DNA of 64,000 nt from Ditylenchus dipsaci (lineage: Eukaryota; Nematoda; Chromadorea; Rhabditida; Anguinidae). The position numbers and the translations under genes were made by a program. Below are positions 1 through 10,811 of the stretch, piece after piece (within the stretch, counting starts at the first letter, position 1; each line of letters begins with the position of its first letter). The notes below the pieces were generated by a model. It made no database searches. It was not told where the DNA came from and saw only the letters and a list, made by a program, of their open reading frames with translations. Where the stretch lies: contig SADC01001393.1 of the NCBI GenBank assembly GCA_004194705.1, forward strand, positions 1-64,000. The letters run 5' to 3'.

Positions 1-247
1 CAGCATCTTCTGTTATTTTTTTTTTCGTAAATCCAGCATTTTGTTGTATGTCAATAAAAGTTATATCTTTAGGAAAAAGATTGAAAATCAAACCGGCTGC
101 CTCTATTAAACCGAACTATGACAATTTGTTACTTCTGAGCTCTTTTTAGCTCACATTATCAAAGCGCATAGCAATCGTGCTATGCGATCATGTTCAGCAT
201 GAAATTTTGAATTGAAAGCTGCAATCACGCACATGACCCACGGAGTG
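1..247. other. AT-rich stretch, nothing recognised
   Basis: No open frame, RNA gene or repeat boundary could be supported in this stretch. It ends at the TTAA that borders the next element. Confidence 0.5.
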
Positions 248-356
248 TTAAAGGACCATCGCCGTTGATGACAATGGCAATTTAGAGTTTTTGAAATGGC
301 AGGGGACAGCCGAAAATACAGAAAATGTTTTCGCGAATTTTTTTTATTTGCACCAA

Positions 357-1352
357 AAATTTACAGGGTTCGCAAAATTTTGTCCGATTTTATTTCGGCC
401 ATATTATTTTTGATTTTATTATGTCTCGACGAGATCTTTTTTTTATTCGATAGCCAAGACTCCAGGCAGCAGAATAGTATAAGATATCAATAACAAAACT
501 TTTTTCCAACATCAACAAAAACAATAAACAATGCGGACAACAAAAATTAAGAAACTTCATTCGATGTTTCCAAATGCTTGTTCCACGCTTCTTCCTTGCA
601 CTTCGATACATTGTTGAAGTCGACGGCCATAGCTGTTCATTGCTCGCTATACCATATCAGGAGGAATTTCTCGGAATGCTCGGACGATTCTTCTCTTCAG
701 TTCTTCGAGACCGGCAGGCTGAGTGCGATAGACTTGATCCTTGATCCATTTCCACAGAAAGAAGTCACACGGCGTAGGGTCATGCGAATACGGCGGCCAA
801 GCGTATGGAGCAGGACGGTTGACTGAGCTTCCTTCCATCCAACGATTGCGAAAGTTCCTGTTGAGCCAGCGGAAGAAATCCAAATGATAATGAGGAGAGG
901 ATCATCTTAAAGGATGGAACTTCCTGTCATTGAGAATCTTTCGGATTGTTGTCGGTGATGGCCTTCCTTTTTTCTTTGACGCTTTTCCAGGAGTAAGATG
1001 GCGATGACATCTTCTTCGGTTAGCTGAGTTCGGACCCACCTGAAACAAAACATTAACGTACTTTCTGCTATAATCGACTTGCACTTGCTACGGAGATCCA
1101 TGCATTCCGTACCAGATGACTGTCCACACTTTTTGCTCGATCGAGTATTCCATTTTGCGCTGAAATCAATCAAAAGTTTAACAAGTCCACAAAAATGAAA
1201 ATATGAATGAAAAGTGACGAATAATGTGTCGTTCTGCTGCCTAGAGTCTTGGCTATCGAATAAGAAAAGATCTCGTCGAGACACAATAACATCAAAAATA
1301 TATGGCCGAAATAAAATCGGACAAAAATTTGGCGAACCATGTAAATACTATG
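357..1352 (-). mobile_element. Internally deleted IS630/Tc1/mariner transposon with long TIRs
   Basis: Inverted repeats of about 125 bp (357-485 and 1225-1352) share the word TCTCGACGAGATC and ATTCGATAGCCAAGACT. Between them the minus strand encodes two pieces of an IS630/Tc1/mariner (DDE_3-type) transposase. About 1084-905 carries a helix-turn-helix-like stretch (RPSPTTIRKILNDRKFHP). About 883-647 carries the C-terminal hallmark in which the sequence WPPYSHDPTPCDFFLWKWIK precedes a VY motif. The segment that should hold the first catalytic aspartates is missing and frames do not join, so it is a dead, probably non-autonomous copy nested in the TTAA element. Confidence 0.8.
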
Positions 1353-1499
1353 AATTAGATGAGGCGAATCACAGTAACCATTAATAGATTATAGCTTAAT
1401 GGGAGTCGGCTAAGTCGTCCGATCTGGCATTGTCAAGCAACATTGGGCTCGACTAGTGGATGATTCTTAATAAAGAACACGTTAAAGCCCAAGTGCCCG

Positions 1500-1580
1500 C
1501 CCACCTCCGGAGACAGGTCAGTTCACCCCACAATCAGTTCGCCCCGGTCAGTTCACCCCAAGATCAGTTCGCCTTGTTTT
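1500..1580. repeat. Short tandem words (CAGTTCRCCCC)
   Basis: Four near-copies of CAGTTCACCCC / CAGTTCGCCCC lie about 14-26 bp apart. Such subterminal word repeats recur at the ends of other elements here (for example at 6280 and 9290). No partner array was found in this window. Confidence 0.45.
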
Positions 1581-1807
1581 TGAAAATGACCATTATGTCA
1601 CAAAAAACAAACCTAAACTTATTTTTTGAACTTTAACTTTAGTCGCAAACAAAAATAATTCGAAATATATTTTCGCAAAAAAGAGATGTCTCCCACGAAT
1701 TCAAAACTCGAAACGTAAAACCTAGGGTATAATCCTAATCCATCTTTGGCACTTGGAGGTCTGTCAACTCGAAAAAACCATTGTCAAAAACGGCGATGGT
1801 CCTTTAA

Positions 1808-3014
1808 CCATTTCTGCCGAACTGGGTCCCAGGACCGAAAAAGTTCAAAATGTTTCAAAAAAAATCTTTTTTAGGAAATGTCACATATATGGGTAAATTT
1901 TGACAGTTTTATTATAAAATCATTCTCAAAAATTGTTGTGAGTGGTAAATCTTCGAGAAATAGCCATTTTCAAGGTCATAGTTTATTTATAAAAACAAAG
2001 ATTTCATTTCTTTACATGTCAAGTAAGGAGCGTTTGGATGTTGTTTTTGCCACAATTGCCAGGCGTTATGGACAGGCATGTATCCAGGGGGTGGCTAACG
2101 GGCTTTAGCCCCCCCCCCCTGAAATTTTTTATTTCTTCTAAAAACACCATAAAAAACAAAAAGGTGTAGGTAAATGACCGTTTGGGGGCTGTAGTTCTTC
2201 GACCAATTACACTCGATTTGTTTCCAATGAGATGAGCGACAAAATGGGTGTTAACTTGCCTGTGAGGAATATTCAAAAAGCAGTTCGAATGATTTGAATC
2301 ATGGTGGGGGGGGGGGGGTGGGGTGGTCCTTGACCACAATTTTGAAGGTTTGGTTTTCTCCGATTTTTCGACTTTCCCGAGATGATTTTTTTCGAATTGT
2401 AACTCTGAATTTCAGCTTTCAGTCATGCCTTTTAGAAATCTATGAAAAAAATCATTTTTTACAAAAGTAAAAGTGAACTAATCGATTAGGAATAAAAGTA
2501 ATTTTATTTTCTCATATGAAATCGCTAAAAATCACACAGTATCTTTACCTTACTGCCTACATATACAAAATATATGCTTATTTGAAAGATCTGAGTGTAA
2601 TATCAATATCGATTTTTAAAATTGCTTTAATTTGGTTTTGAAAAATCGATTGAAAAAATCGGTGAATTTTGACAAGTTTACGAGCATTGTAGTTCAAATT
2701 TTTAATTTTTTGTATATCAATGCTAAGAGACTAAGAGCTATAGAACTCATTTTTCAGAATAATTTATAATGAAAAAATACTAAGATATAGCATTTTTTTA
2801 AAATCCTACATATAAGAGAGAATGTAACAAACGGCACAACGCCAAAAATTTGAATTCGAATAAAATTCATTCTAAAGTGTTTGAATTTGCGTAGACTCCA
2901 GAGCAATAACCTTTTTCTCGATTACAAGTGCTTTAAAATGAATCTGTGCGGTAGTGTTCGTCTCTCTTGCTGGATTCTAATGATTGCTCTAATATTCTTT
3001 GATTTTAGACATTC
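1808..3014. other. Intergenic, AT-rich, with one repeat fragment
   Basis: About 2060-2105 contains GGCTAACGGGCTTTAGCC followed by a C-tract. The same words appear inverted at 9890-9945, so this is a dispersed-repeat fragment. A G-tract lies at about 2306-2316. Otherwise no gene or element boundary is supported. Confidence 0.4.
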
Positions 3015-3403
3015 AGATGTTTCTCTTCGATAGTTGTCTCCTCGATTATATTCTCTTCGATGGTATTCTCTTCTTTGGTATTCTCTTCGGTGGCATTCTC
3101 TTTATGATATTCTCTGCAATGGTTGTCTATTCGATGGTTGTCTTTTCTATGGTACTTCTGCGATAGTACTCTCTTCAATGGTTGTCTCTTTGATGCTATT
3201 CTCTTCAATAGTTGTCTCTTCGGTGGTATTCTCTTTAATGGTTTTTGAATGGTATTCTCTTCGATTGCACTGTTTGCGATGGTATTCTCTTCGATGGTTG
3301 TTTCTTCGATGGTGTTCGCTGCGATGGTATTCTCTTCTTTAGTATTTTCTTTGATGGTACTCTCTGCGATAGTACTCTCTTAGATGGTTGTCTGTTCGAT
3401 GGT
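3015..3403. repeat. 15-bp minisatellite (GATGGTATTCTCTTC)
   Basis: About 26 degenerate copies of a 15-nt unit, typically GATGGTATTCTCTTC or GATGGTTGTCTCTTC. Because 15 is a multiple of three, long open frames appear on both strands, with a repeated IEENT-like peptide on the minus strand. These are by-products of the repeat. Confidence 0.85.
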
Positions 3404-5310
3404 CAAAATTTCTAAAGATTTGAAGTCGCAAATAAAGGACAAATCTTTGAGTAAAGGACGTTTGGAAGCCCTGCGCTTACGGAAATGTTTTTTTCCAAAC
3501 TTCGTACAGCCATTACTACCTTTTAAAAAAAAAGACACAAAGCTTCAAAATATATTTATGAAAAATATCTGAAGTATTTCAGCTACTTAAATGGGCCACG
3601 GCCACGCGTTCTGGATTGTCTTCGCCAATTTAAAAATTTCGCCTGATCATTGAACTTCTGTACGGATTTTTTAGCTTGGTCTCTAACAAAGCAAAGCCAA
3701 AAATTTAATTTTAGGTGAAGTATTGTTAGAAATCAAGTGAAAAGTCCATGCAGAAGTTCAATGATTAAGAATGTTTTTTTCGAATTGGGGGGACGACCGT
3801 TGTCGGAAACTATCACAATGCAACATAGCGCCCAAAGGGGGCAGCTATGCTCGTGTATAAATAGTGAAAATTCAAAAAAAAACATAAAAATTCAAGCGAA
3901 ATTCATCATAAGACTCAAATGAACCTGTTTGTACAATGTAAAGGAGGGTTACAAAATCTTGCAGCTGATTTTCGTAATTTTCATTTTAATTCTCATTATT
4001 TCCTAATTTTTTTCAATTCCAAAATCGGCATTTCACTTGCTCTATCTTGTGCATCTGTCTTTATTGCAAAAAGCACTTCACTGAAAACACAAGAAGCATT
4101 TGGCTCAAATTGTGCTTTCACGTTCATTATTATTACTATTATATTGGTGGCTGCTCCATTGTTTGCACACAAGCATAGCCACGCGCTGCCTTTCAGTAGT
4201 GAGGCATCCAGCCAGCTGGAACCACACGCGCACACATGCGCTCCCCAACAAACAAGAGAGCCCTAAAGCGCAGAGTCATGTGTTGTTTTTTTTCCCCAGA
4301 AACACTCAGCCAAAAGGGCAGCTAGAGAAGCAGGCAGCTAGTGATGTCACCATCCTCAGGGACTCTGCTCTCCATGGGCATCCAGTTGTTTGTAGAGGCT
4401 GGGGAGGCAGGCACAAATAATGATGATAAAGCTGCTGCTGCACTCCACTCAATTTGCCAGCTTAGTTAGTAGCAGTAGTAGTCCTGCTCCTGAATCCATT
4501 TTCGCTACTACTCCGAGTCTTTTTTGCTGTTTTGGGTGGGTGTTCGTCTTTTTGGAGGGTTGATAAACTGGATTAGGTTGGAAGTGCAGCCTATTTGGTT
4601 GGTATATTGATCGAAGTGCATTTTTTGCATCTTTGTAGATAATTACACAGTCATTAGGCGAGATTTGGCGGAATTGTATTTAATTGTATCTGGCGAAGCA
4701 GATGTGGATCGAAAAATTGGGTCACCCACTGGAACAAGGTCGGCAACTTTTGAAGCATTAATAATAATTTGTGACACGGTAAAAGGTAGCGGTTTTTTTT
4801 CGCATTTTTCAAACTTTTAAATGAAACTACCGCATAAACTCTACCATGGGGGATTGATATCTAAACTTGAAAAATTTTGAAATTGTAAATCAAAAATGGC
4901 CTTAATTCTGAAATCCTAGTCAAAAATGAGGGTGGGGTTTTAATAGAGGTTAACGGTATCTATTTTCAGCTAAAAGTGTTATTCTGAGGCACCTGAATTC
5001 GCAATATTTTCACATTCGCAATAATTTCACACACCGGTTTTTTGTAGGGTCAGTCAAAATACACACTTGAAGTTTTATCCAGTCTTATTTGAAATGAAAG
5101 AAGACAAAGTCGTAGTAATTATTTATAATTGTCGCTACTCTATTTTATATGGTTCCGAAATTCGACTTTCATCATGTTACTTTTTATTGGCTATATGTGA
5201 ATTGCAACACCGAATACGTGTAATAAAATTTTTTAATTATAGTATCTAGTTTAAAAATTTGCATTTTCTACCTCATTTTAACAAAATCCTTGTAAAAGAA
5301 TTTAAATTTA
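3404..5310. other. Intergenic, with a unique-looking, less AT-rich island at about 4020-4560
   Basis: The island lacks the inverted repeats seen elsewhere. It has balanced base composition, CA/CG-rich words, GCTGCTGCTG and AGTAGCAGTAGTAG runs, and CAGCTGG (E-box-like) sites. No long coding frame with splice sites was found. It resembles the islands at 26,120-26,720, 50,980-51,400 and 54,110-54,260 and may be non-coding regulatory or UTR sequence; that is inference only. Confidence 0.35.
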
Positions 5311-5500
5311 CAGTCGACTTTCATTAATGAGCCACCCTCAAGTTCGTTTCCGCCTAGGATCTGACACTTTTTACCTGGGTTTTTAAAGTCTTTTGCCAAA
5401 ATTGGTCCGTCGATTTAGTCGAAAGTACAAAGGGTTTCCATTTTACTAATGGTGTTTTTGAACTTTTGGTGGTGTATTATATCGGCACTCGACTGCAGCA
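5311..5500. mobile_element. Probable pogo-type MITE remnant
   Basis: It starts TA|CAGTCGAC and contains the family module (AGTTCGTTTCCGCC, then a GACAC word). The right end CGACTG at about 5491 pairs only weakly with the left. The copy is degenerate, so confidence is low. Compare the clear copies at 10,334, 55,296 and 61,826. Confidence 0.4.
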
Positions 5501-5984
5501 TTTATCCGCAGATCTGTACTAAAATAAATCCAAAACCCCTTTCTCCTGGTTTTTCAAATCCTGATCTTATATTTTTGTACTTGTTCGACTTTTCATCAGA
5601 TTTCAAAATCGCTATATAATATTTGGCATGTGTGTATGTTGTCTTACTTTTTTATAAAACTGATTTTAACTGGCGTTTTTTTCATTATAAAATATGAAAA
5701 ACGCTCTGTTACGTTTGTAGCGCAGGGTCTTGGCTATCGTTTAAATTTTTTTCGCAGCGATGAGCCTGATTCGTTGAGGCTGTCTATCGATTTTAAAATT
5801 GGTACTACCCAAAATTTTAATAAAAAAAATCCGATTTTTCACACTAATCACTAAAGAAATTTTTCACTTCAATGATCATTTTAAAAAAGACTTTGTTACT
5901 TTTTAGCGCAAAATCTTAGCTATCTTTTAAAAAAAGTTTGCCTCAATATTATCCTCCGTTGAGGCTGTATATATTTATTTTAAA

Positions 5985-6058
5985 GGGCATGCTCGCCGGC
6001 CGATGGAATATTTTGAAAGGCGGGTACCAGGTCAATTCAAAATAGAATTATTTTGAAA
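5985..6058 (-). repeat. SINE tail fragment (minus orientation)
   Basis: The words AAGGGCATGC, CCGATGG, and TTTGAAAGGCGGGTACC match, in reverse complement, the tail of the tRNA-derived SINE at 13,183-13,470. The tRNA-like head is not seen, so this is a 5'-truncated copy. Confidence 0.6.
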
Positions 6059-6311
6059 AAAAAATTGTTGAGTATTTTCCGGCAACACATAATGAGAAAC
6101 ATTTCTACTAAGCGACAGTAGAGGTGGATCAGTGGCAGGGAACTGCAGACACGCTATATAAGCGTAATTTACGACTATAAATAGGCGTCGCTTAGGCGTA
6201 AAATAGGCGTACGGCCATTTGAAAATCGCACATAACTTAGGCGTTTACGCCTATTTACGGTGCCATGGCATTTCGTCCAAAATTCAGTTCGTCCAAAGTC
6301 AATTCGTCCAC

Positions 6312-6540
6312 GAACCAGAATCGCAATGAGATCGGGTGAATCGCTCAGAATACTACGAATATCCGAAGCTATCCTAAAACCACTGCTTAGGACGGTTTGC
6401 AGTAGTTTGCAGTGTTCGGTGGTCAGATTCTGAGCGATTCATCCTGTCACAGTGCGATTTTGATTAGCTCAATCGTTTTTTCGCAAAAAATTGTCCACCC
6501 GTCAGTAAACCCCCAAAAACCGTTTTCATTGGTTTTTCAT
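6312..6540. repeat. Palindromic repeat fragment (ATCGCTCAGAATNC)
   Basis: About 6315-6355 and 6425-6460 are inverted copies. The same family, with the same downstream 'GTAAACCCCCAAAAA' word, is found at 22,790-22,990. Confidence 0.5.
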
Positions 6541-6946
6541 CTCTATGACATAGGATTTTGGACTCGAGGTAAATAGATCTCAGGTGAATTGTCTCTTAAT
6601 AGGTTACAGGTCCGCAGTGAGGACTGTGGACTGAACCAACTAAACTAAAACGCTAGAACTAAAATCGCTTCAAATCACTCCAATGAAACTCAAATCACCC
6701 CGAACCAACCAAAATCATTTAAATGACCCAACTACACCCTAAACAAGTCAGTTAGAATAGTTAAACTTTTTTGTGGTGATTTGAACGGGATCAAGATATT
6801 TGGGGTGGTTTGGGCTCGTTTTGGCTAATACAAATATCTTTCTCCTTCCTTTGTCGCATATTATTTTGTCGGAAAATCATGCATCACACCAGCTAATTTG
6901 ACAGAATGTCATTTACAGTTAAAAGCACAAAAACTAAACAACGAAA

Positions 6947-6952
6947 TTTATT
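6947..6952 (-). promoter_or_regulatory. Poly(A) signal AATAAA of the RPS3A copy
   Basis: TTTATT on the plus strand, that is AATAAA on the minus strand, about 42 nt after the RPS3A stop codon. Together with the introns this shows that the copy is of genomic and not cDNA origin. Confidence 0.7.
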
Positions 6953-6993
6953 GCCAAATAACGAGAAACAGACAATTTAATATCACCGAGATA

Positions 6994-7737
6994 CTAGACA
7001 CTAGCCTGCACAGGTGGCTCATAGGCATCTGGACAATAGGTGATATCGCCATTTCGGGAAGTGGTGGCACCAGCAGTCTCGCCATGCATTTCCATCAGCC
7101 TGCCCATTTCGAACTTTGGCTTCTTGATGATCTTAACCTTGCGAATATAGACGTCTTGGAGGGATTGATTCGGAAACACGACTTCTCAATGTCCTTGCCA
7201 ATGGAATCCGGAATCAGCTTGTTGTACTTTGCCGAAGGTCACTCGAAGCAACCTAAAATGTCAAATCAGTCTTATGACGACGAAAGAAATAAAAAGACCT
7301 CTTTCTGCATGATTTCGACCATTTTGGCACGAATAGTGCGAACATGAGATGACTTAGCAGAGCTGGAACAAGGGTAATACCTTCGGAAATAACTTGAGGA
7401 ATACTAACCTGGTCTTCTTCACTTGGTGATCAAATGGTAGCTTGAGGCTTACTCATAGACGCGCCCTTCAGGAAGTCACTGGCGATCTCTGAACCAATCA
7501 ATTAAAAAGTGAAATGGAAATGCAATTTACTTGTTCCTGAGACTTGTTGACGAATGTCTTCCAATGGTGCGGTTCGTGAACATAGGCGGAGCTTTGACAT
7601 CGTACTACTCCCTGAAGAAAGCAAGAAGCATAAATAAGAAAACCTTCCTGGCATAAAAGCTTACCTTCGGTTAACGGATCAACCACCTTCTTCTTACATC
7701 CCTTCTTGCTCATCTTCTTATTTTTGCCGATAGCCAT
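6994..7737 (-). pseudogene. RPS3A: 40S ribosomal protein eS1 (RPS3A), broken intron-bearing copy
   Basis: eS1 is a conserved small-subunit protein at the mRNA exit region. The N-terminus starts MAIGKNKKMSKKG and continues KKKVVDP. Later exons give [54 protein letters not shown] and [18 protein letters not shown], ending [10 protein letters not shown]. Five exons fit: 7737-7665, 7611-7531, 7488-7409, 7362-7299 and 7252-6994, with GT..AG introns of 41-53 nt. Breaks: about 75-80 residues (roughly 80-155 of about 264) are missing at a junction near 7440. The expected Trp codon is TAG (7605-7607). About seven single bases are lost, at least two in homopolymers (7161-7163, 7228-7230). Introns exclude a processed copy. 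It lies inside the TIR element at 6259-9465. Identity is very sure; whether all the damage is biological is not. Confidence 0.92.
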
Positions 7738-7813
7738 GCTTGCTTTCACCTGCTAAAAACAATTTATTTACCAATAGAAACTATGAATCAAAATATGAAA
7801 GCATAAATAAAAA

Positions 7814-9107
7814 CAATAATGGCGCTACGACGGTTGATAAAAAATTAGTTTATTTAAAAGGGAATTCATAAAAACGGGTTTGACCAAAAATAGAATTGAT
7901 CAAAAACGGATTTCAAAAAAAATAAGTTTTTTTTAAACTGTTTGGCAATATGAAAGTTTGTGATATTTTGGTTTCATCAATAATTAGTTTTATAATTGTT
8001 CATCGCTATTCTGGATATTGGGGTTTTTCTTAAAGTTTCGAGTTACATATACTGTAAGTGACTTCAAGCGATTGCTGATCGAGATTTTATTGTAATTTTT
8101 CACTTTAAGTGCTCTAAATGAATCTCGAAGACAATACAGTAGCCCTGATGAAGCAAGCAATGCGATGTAAGTGAGCAAGAATGGTCTGAGGAAGAGGAAG
8201 TGGATCAAATCAAATTCAGGAGTCAATCAGAAGCAAACAAGTCGGTCGGAAGCGGAAGCGTGAACCTCAAATCCTTCCAAAACGACGAACTCCTTGAAGC
8301 CTGGCACAATGCTCTTAAATACGCCATGGGAACAAAAGATGGTAAGAGAATTCGTTTTTGGCGCTGGCTAGGCAAGCTGAAGCAAGAGTGCTCGCTCCAA
8401 GAGGCTCATCTAATCTCGCTTCAAACAGGTACTCCAGTAAAGCAAAAGGCAGAAGACAAACGAATTTCGGCACAAAGAAAGAGCATCTCTGCAAGCTACA
8501 AAGTGGATCAGATTTATAAATATGTAAAATCCCAGTCTTTGTTATGTGATCGGAACGGGTGATTTGTTTGATTATGTTGAATAAAAGTGTGAGGGTTTGT
8601 TCGTAGTTGATTTGTGTAAAGCTGTGTCTTAACTTGGGTTAGGTCATGGCTAAATGTCGGAATATGGACAGTCATTTGACCAAATTGTTTGCGTGCTAAT
8701 TGTGGCATATTTTCCAGCTCGGAATTCGTAATACTTAACTGTGGAAATTTATGGTAAAGCAACTGTGAAAATGGCCATAATTTGACAATATTTCGGTCGT
8801 TTGGCCGAACTCATAAAAACGGCTAGTTGCTCATTTTTCAAGATTTCACTATCTCTGAGATACTATTCAGTTCTAAAATAAACTGTGTAAATTCGTCGAG
8901 AAATCTGGATGAACGTATTTATTGACGAATTAAATATTTACAAAACTATTTTTTGGTAAAAACTTCATATTGCCAAACAGTTTAAAAAAAACTTATTTTT
9001 TTTTGAAATCCGGTTTTTGATCAATTCTATTTTTGGTCAAACCCGTTTTTTTATGAATTCCCTTTTAAATAAACTAATTTTTTATCAACCGTGGTAGCGC
9101 CAATAAT
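7814..9107. mobile_element. 1.3-kb element with about 145-bp TIRs, nested
   Basis: 7814-7962 and 8964-9107 are near-perfect inverted repeats, sharing TGGCGCTAC, TTGATAAAAAATTAG and AAACTGTTTGGCAATATG. They enclose a single ORF region. Differences between the arms are mostly A/T run lengths. It sits directly upstream of the RPS3A copy within the larger TIR element. The superfamily cannot be assigned; no target duplication was resolved. Confidence 0.75.
8108..8562 (+). CDS. Unrecognised acidic/basic ORF inside the nested TIR element
   Basis: I do not recognise this protein. From about 8175 the frame reads SEQEWSEEEEVDQIKFRSQS, then ELLEAWHNALKYAMGTKDGK and RIRFWRWLGKLKQECS, ending near YKYVKSQSLLCDRNG. 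An upstream stretch in the preceding frame (SPDEASNAM, about 8140) joins it if one base is missing near 8176. A splice acceptor-like TTTTTCACTTTAAG precedes 8110. The acidic W-containing stretch followed by basic helices could be a DNA-binding (Myb/SANT-like) segment, but no domain is certain. It may be the element's own protein or a captured exon. Confidence 0.4.
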
Positions 9108-9285
9108 CGGATTAATGTCTCAATCAAATCTTGGTCAAAGGGTGTTGAAGTCGTAGTCCAAAAGACGTGGTACTTGGTGACTTAAAGAGAAACGGTCAGG
9201 TGATATTATTTGGCAGTGCCTACATATCGGTACGCAGGTAGAAGTAGATCAATAAAGATACTGCCGGACTTCATCATGTTGAAAT

Positions 9286-9445
9286 TTGGACGAATTGCAT
9301 TTTGGACGAAATGCATTTTGGACGAATTGGCTTTTGGACGAACTGACTTTTGGACGAATTGAATTTTGGACGAATTGTCTTTGGACGAATTGAATTTTGG
9401 ACGAACTATATTTTGGACGAACTGACTTTGGACGAACTGAATTTT
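9286..9445. repeat. Tandem TTTTGGACGAA words, subterminal to the TIR
   Basis: About ten copies of a 14-19-nt unit around TTTTGGACGAATTG, adjoining the right TIR of the 6259-9465 element. The left end has fewer copies in inverted orientation. Foldback/Mutator-type elements often have tandem repeats inside their TIRs. Confidence 0.75.
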
Positions 9446-9594
9446 GGACGAAATGCCATGGCACCCTATTTTACGCCTATTTGAAGCGCCAATTTAAAAT
9501 CGTGTTATTTTACAGACTATTTTGAGGCTTTTACGGCTAATATTTTCACAGTTAAAGGTGGGCCACACCTTTCGTATGATTCTCTGAACGACAC

Positions 9595-9705
9595 CTAACT
9601 CGTATAAAGACTAACTCGTAGAGGTCTAACTCATATACCCCAACTTGTACAGGTCTCAACTCGTATAACCCATTTCGTATAAGTCTCAATTCGTACATGA
9701 GTTTA
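9595..9705. repeat. Tandem AACTCGTATA words
   Basis: Six or seven degenerate copies of a 15-18-nt unit containing AACTCGTATA and AGGTCT. The array resembles the subterminal arrays of other elements, but no TIR partner was located. Confidence 0.6.
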
Positions 9706-10177
9706 AGTCCATATACAGATGCGTGCACCAACAAACCCAAATGGACATCCAGTTACTTGAATTCACAGAGGTACATAGGCGAAGCCAGATTTTTTTTCAT
9801 GGGCCAAAGACCCTCCTGAGGTCATTTTACATACACCATTTTCGACTTTTACACTGTTTTTAATTTGCAATTTTTTCCGAAAACCAATTTTTGGGTGGCT
9901 GAAGCCCGTTTGCCACGCCCTTGATAGTCCATGCCTGTGAACAGGGTGTCCAATAAAAACTTGTCCAATAAAATAATAAAATAATTGTCCAATAAAAAAA
10001 TCCCTGTGTATTATGGTGTGAAGTGTATCATGAAGCGCCTTGTGTATTATCTATTACTAAGGTCTGCAGGCGCTTATCAGCGCCTATGCCGTTCGGGAAC
10101 ATTAGTGGTCCGGGCACTATTCCTGTGGTTCGGAAAAATTAATGGTTCATGTACTTCAGGTAGATCATCCACCCTAC

Positions 10178-10280
10178 CTGTTAACCCACATACTCTACCT
10201 CGACTACCCTCGCCTACCGTCGCCTATCCTCACGTATCGTCGCCTATCCTCACCTACCCTTACCTAGCCTCGCCTACCTT
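10178..10280. repeat. 10-bp tandem repeat (CTCGCCTACC)
   Basis: About ten copies of CTCGCCTACC and variants such as CTCACCTACC and GTCGCCTATC. Confidence 0.75.
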
Positions 10281-10333
10281 GCTATTTGGCCTAGTATAAT
10301 GTAAACCTGACCTGGTCGCCAGGGTGTACGTTA

Positions 10334-10748
10334 CAGTTAAAACTCGATTTAACGAAACTCGAACAACGAATATTTGAGGTCGGAAGTTCGTTCCCACATA
10401 GGGTCGACACTTTTCTCACCTTCATTTTCAAAAAATTTAGCCAGTTCTGTTTCTACAGTCTTGTCCCAAATGTCGCAAGGATTCCGATTTTGCCGATCAT
10501 TTTTCGGAAATCAAAAAATTTATTTCTATAGAAAAGCAAAAACTCGATTTAACGAATTTCGGTTAAACGAACAACCTGTTTTTTTCATCGAGTTTTTCCT
10601 TTTTTAAAGAAAAAATTGGAATCCTTGAAAATCCTACGACCACACTGTCAAGACAGAACTGGAAAAAGCTTGAAAAAATGGGTGTAAAAAAGTGTCGAAC
10701 GCGGTCACTTGTCCGGCCCTTGAATTTCGTTAAATCGAGTTTCAACTG
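10334..10748. mobile_element. pogo-type MITE with TA target duplication
   Basis: The left end TA|CAGTTAAAACTCGATTTAAC and the right end GTTAAATCGAGTTTCAACTG|TA are inverted repeats of about 30 bp. Inside each arm is the module shared by the family: AAGTTCGTTCCC, then GTCGACACTTTT, and GGATTCCGATTTTGCCGATC. CAGT..AACTC ends flanked by TA are typical of pogo/Tigger elements. Non-coding. Confidence 0.75.
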
Positions 10749-10811
10749 TATATCGAACTTTGACTGTAGAAATTCCACATGAACACTTAACTATCTATCT
10801 GGTCACCTACC

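Larger units (their letters stand above)
248..1807. mobile_element. TTAA-flanked inverted-repeat element (piggyBac-like ends)
   Basis: The left end at 248 reads TTAAAGGACCATCGCC. The right end, finishing at 1807, is its reverse complement. The inverted repeat continues imperfectly for about 45 bp. Both ends include TTAA, the target duplicated by piggyBac elements. A 199-bp relative with the same ends (TTAAAGGGCCATTGCC) lies at 25,891-26,092. No piggyBac transposase is visible; the interior is occupied by a nested IS630/mariner relic. The piggyBac assignment rests only on TTAA and is an inference. Confidence 0.6.
6259..9465. mobile_element. 3.2-kb gene-carrying TIR element (Mutator/foldback-like)
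   Basis: The ends are perfect inverted repeats of at least 43 bp beginning GGTGCCATGGCATTTCGTCC. They are flanked by CTATTTAC (6251-6258) on the left and CTATTTTAC (9466-9474) on the right. Comparison with the intact arm at 12,912-13,143 shows that one copy is the pre-insertion sequence, so this is a target duplication of 9 bp with one T lost from a run. A 9-bp duplication and TIRs followed by tandem TTTGGACGAA words are typical of Mutator and foldback elements. The cargo is an RPS3A copy with introns and a nested 1.3-kb TIR element. No MULE transposase is visible, so mobility would be in trans. Confidence 0.7.

Noticed and set aside
3005..3342. Long frames on both strands over the minisatellite
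   Set aside because: A 15-bp unit keeps all frames open; the peptides simply reflect the repeat.
3919..4266. Plus-strand frame with a hydrophobic stretch (SLALSCASVF...)
   Set aside because: No homology recognised, no splice partners, and hydrophobic runs are expected from T-rich DNA.
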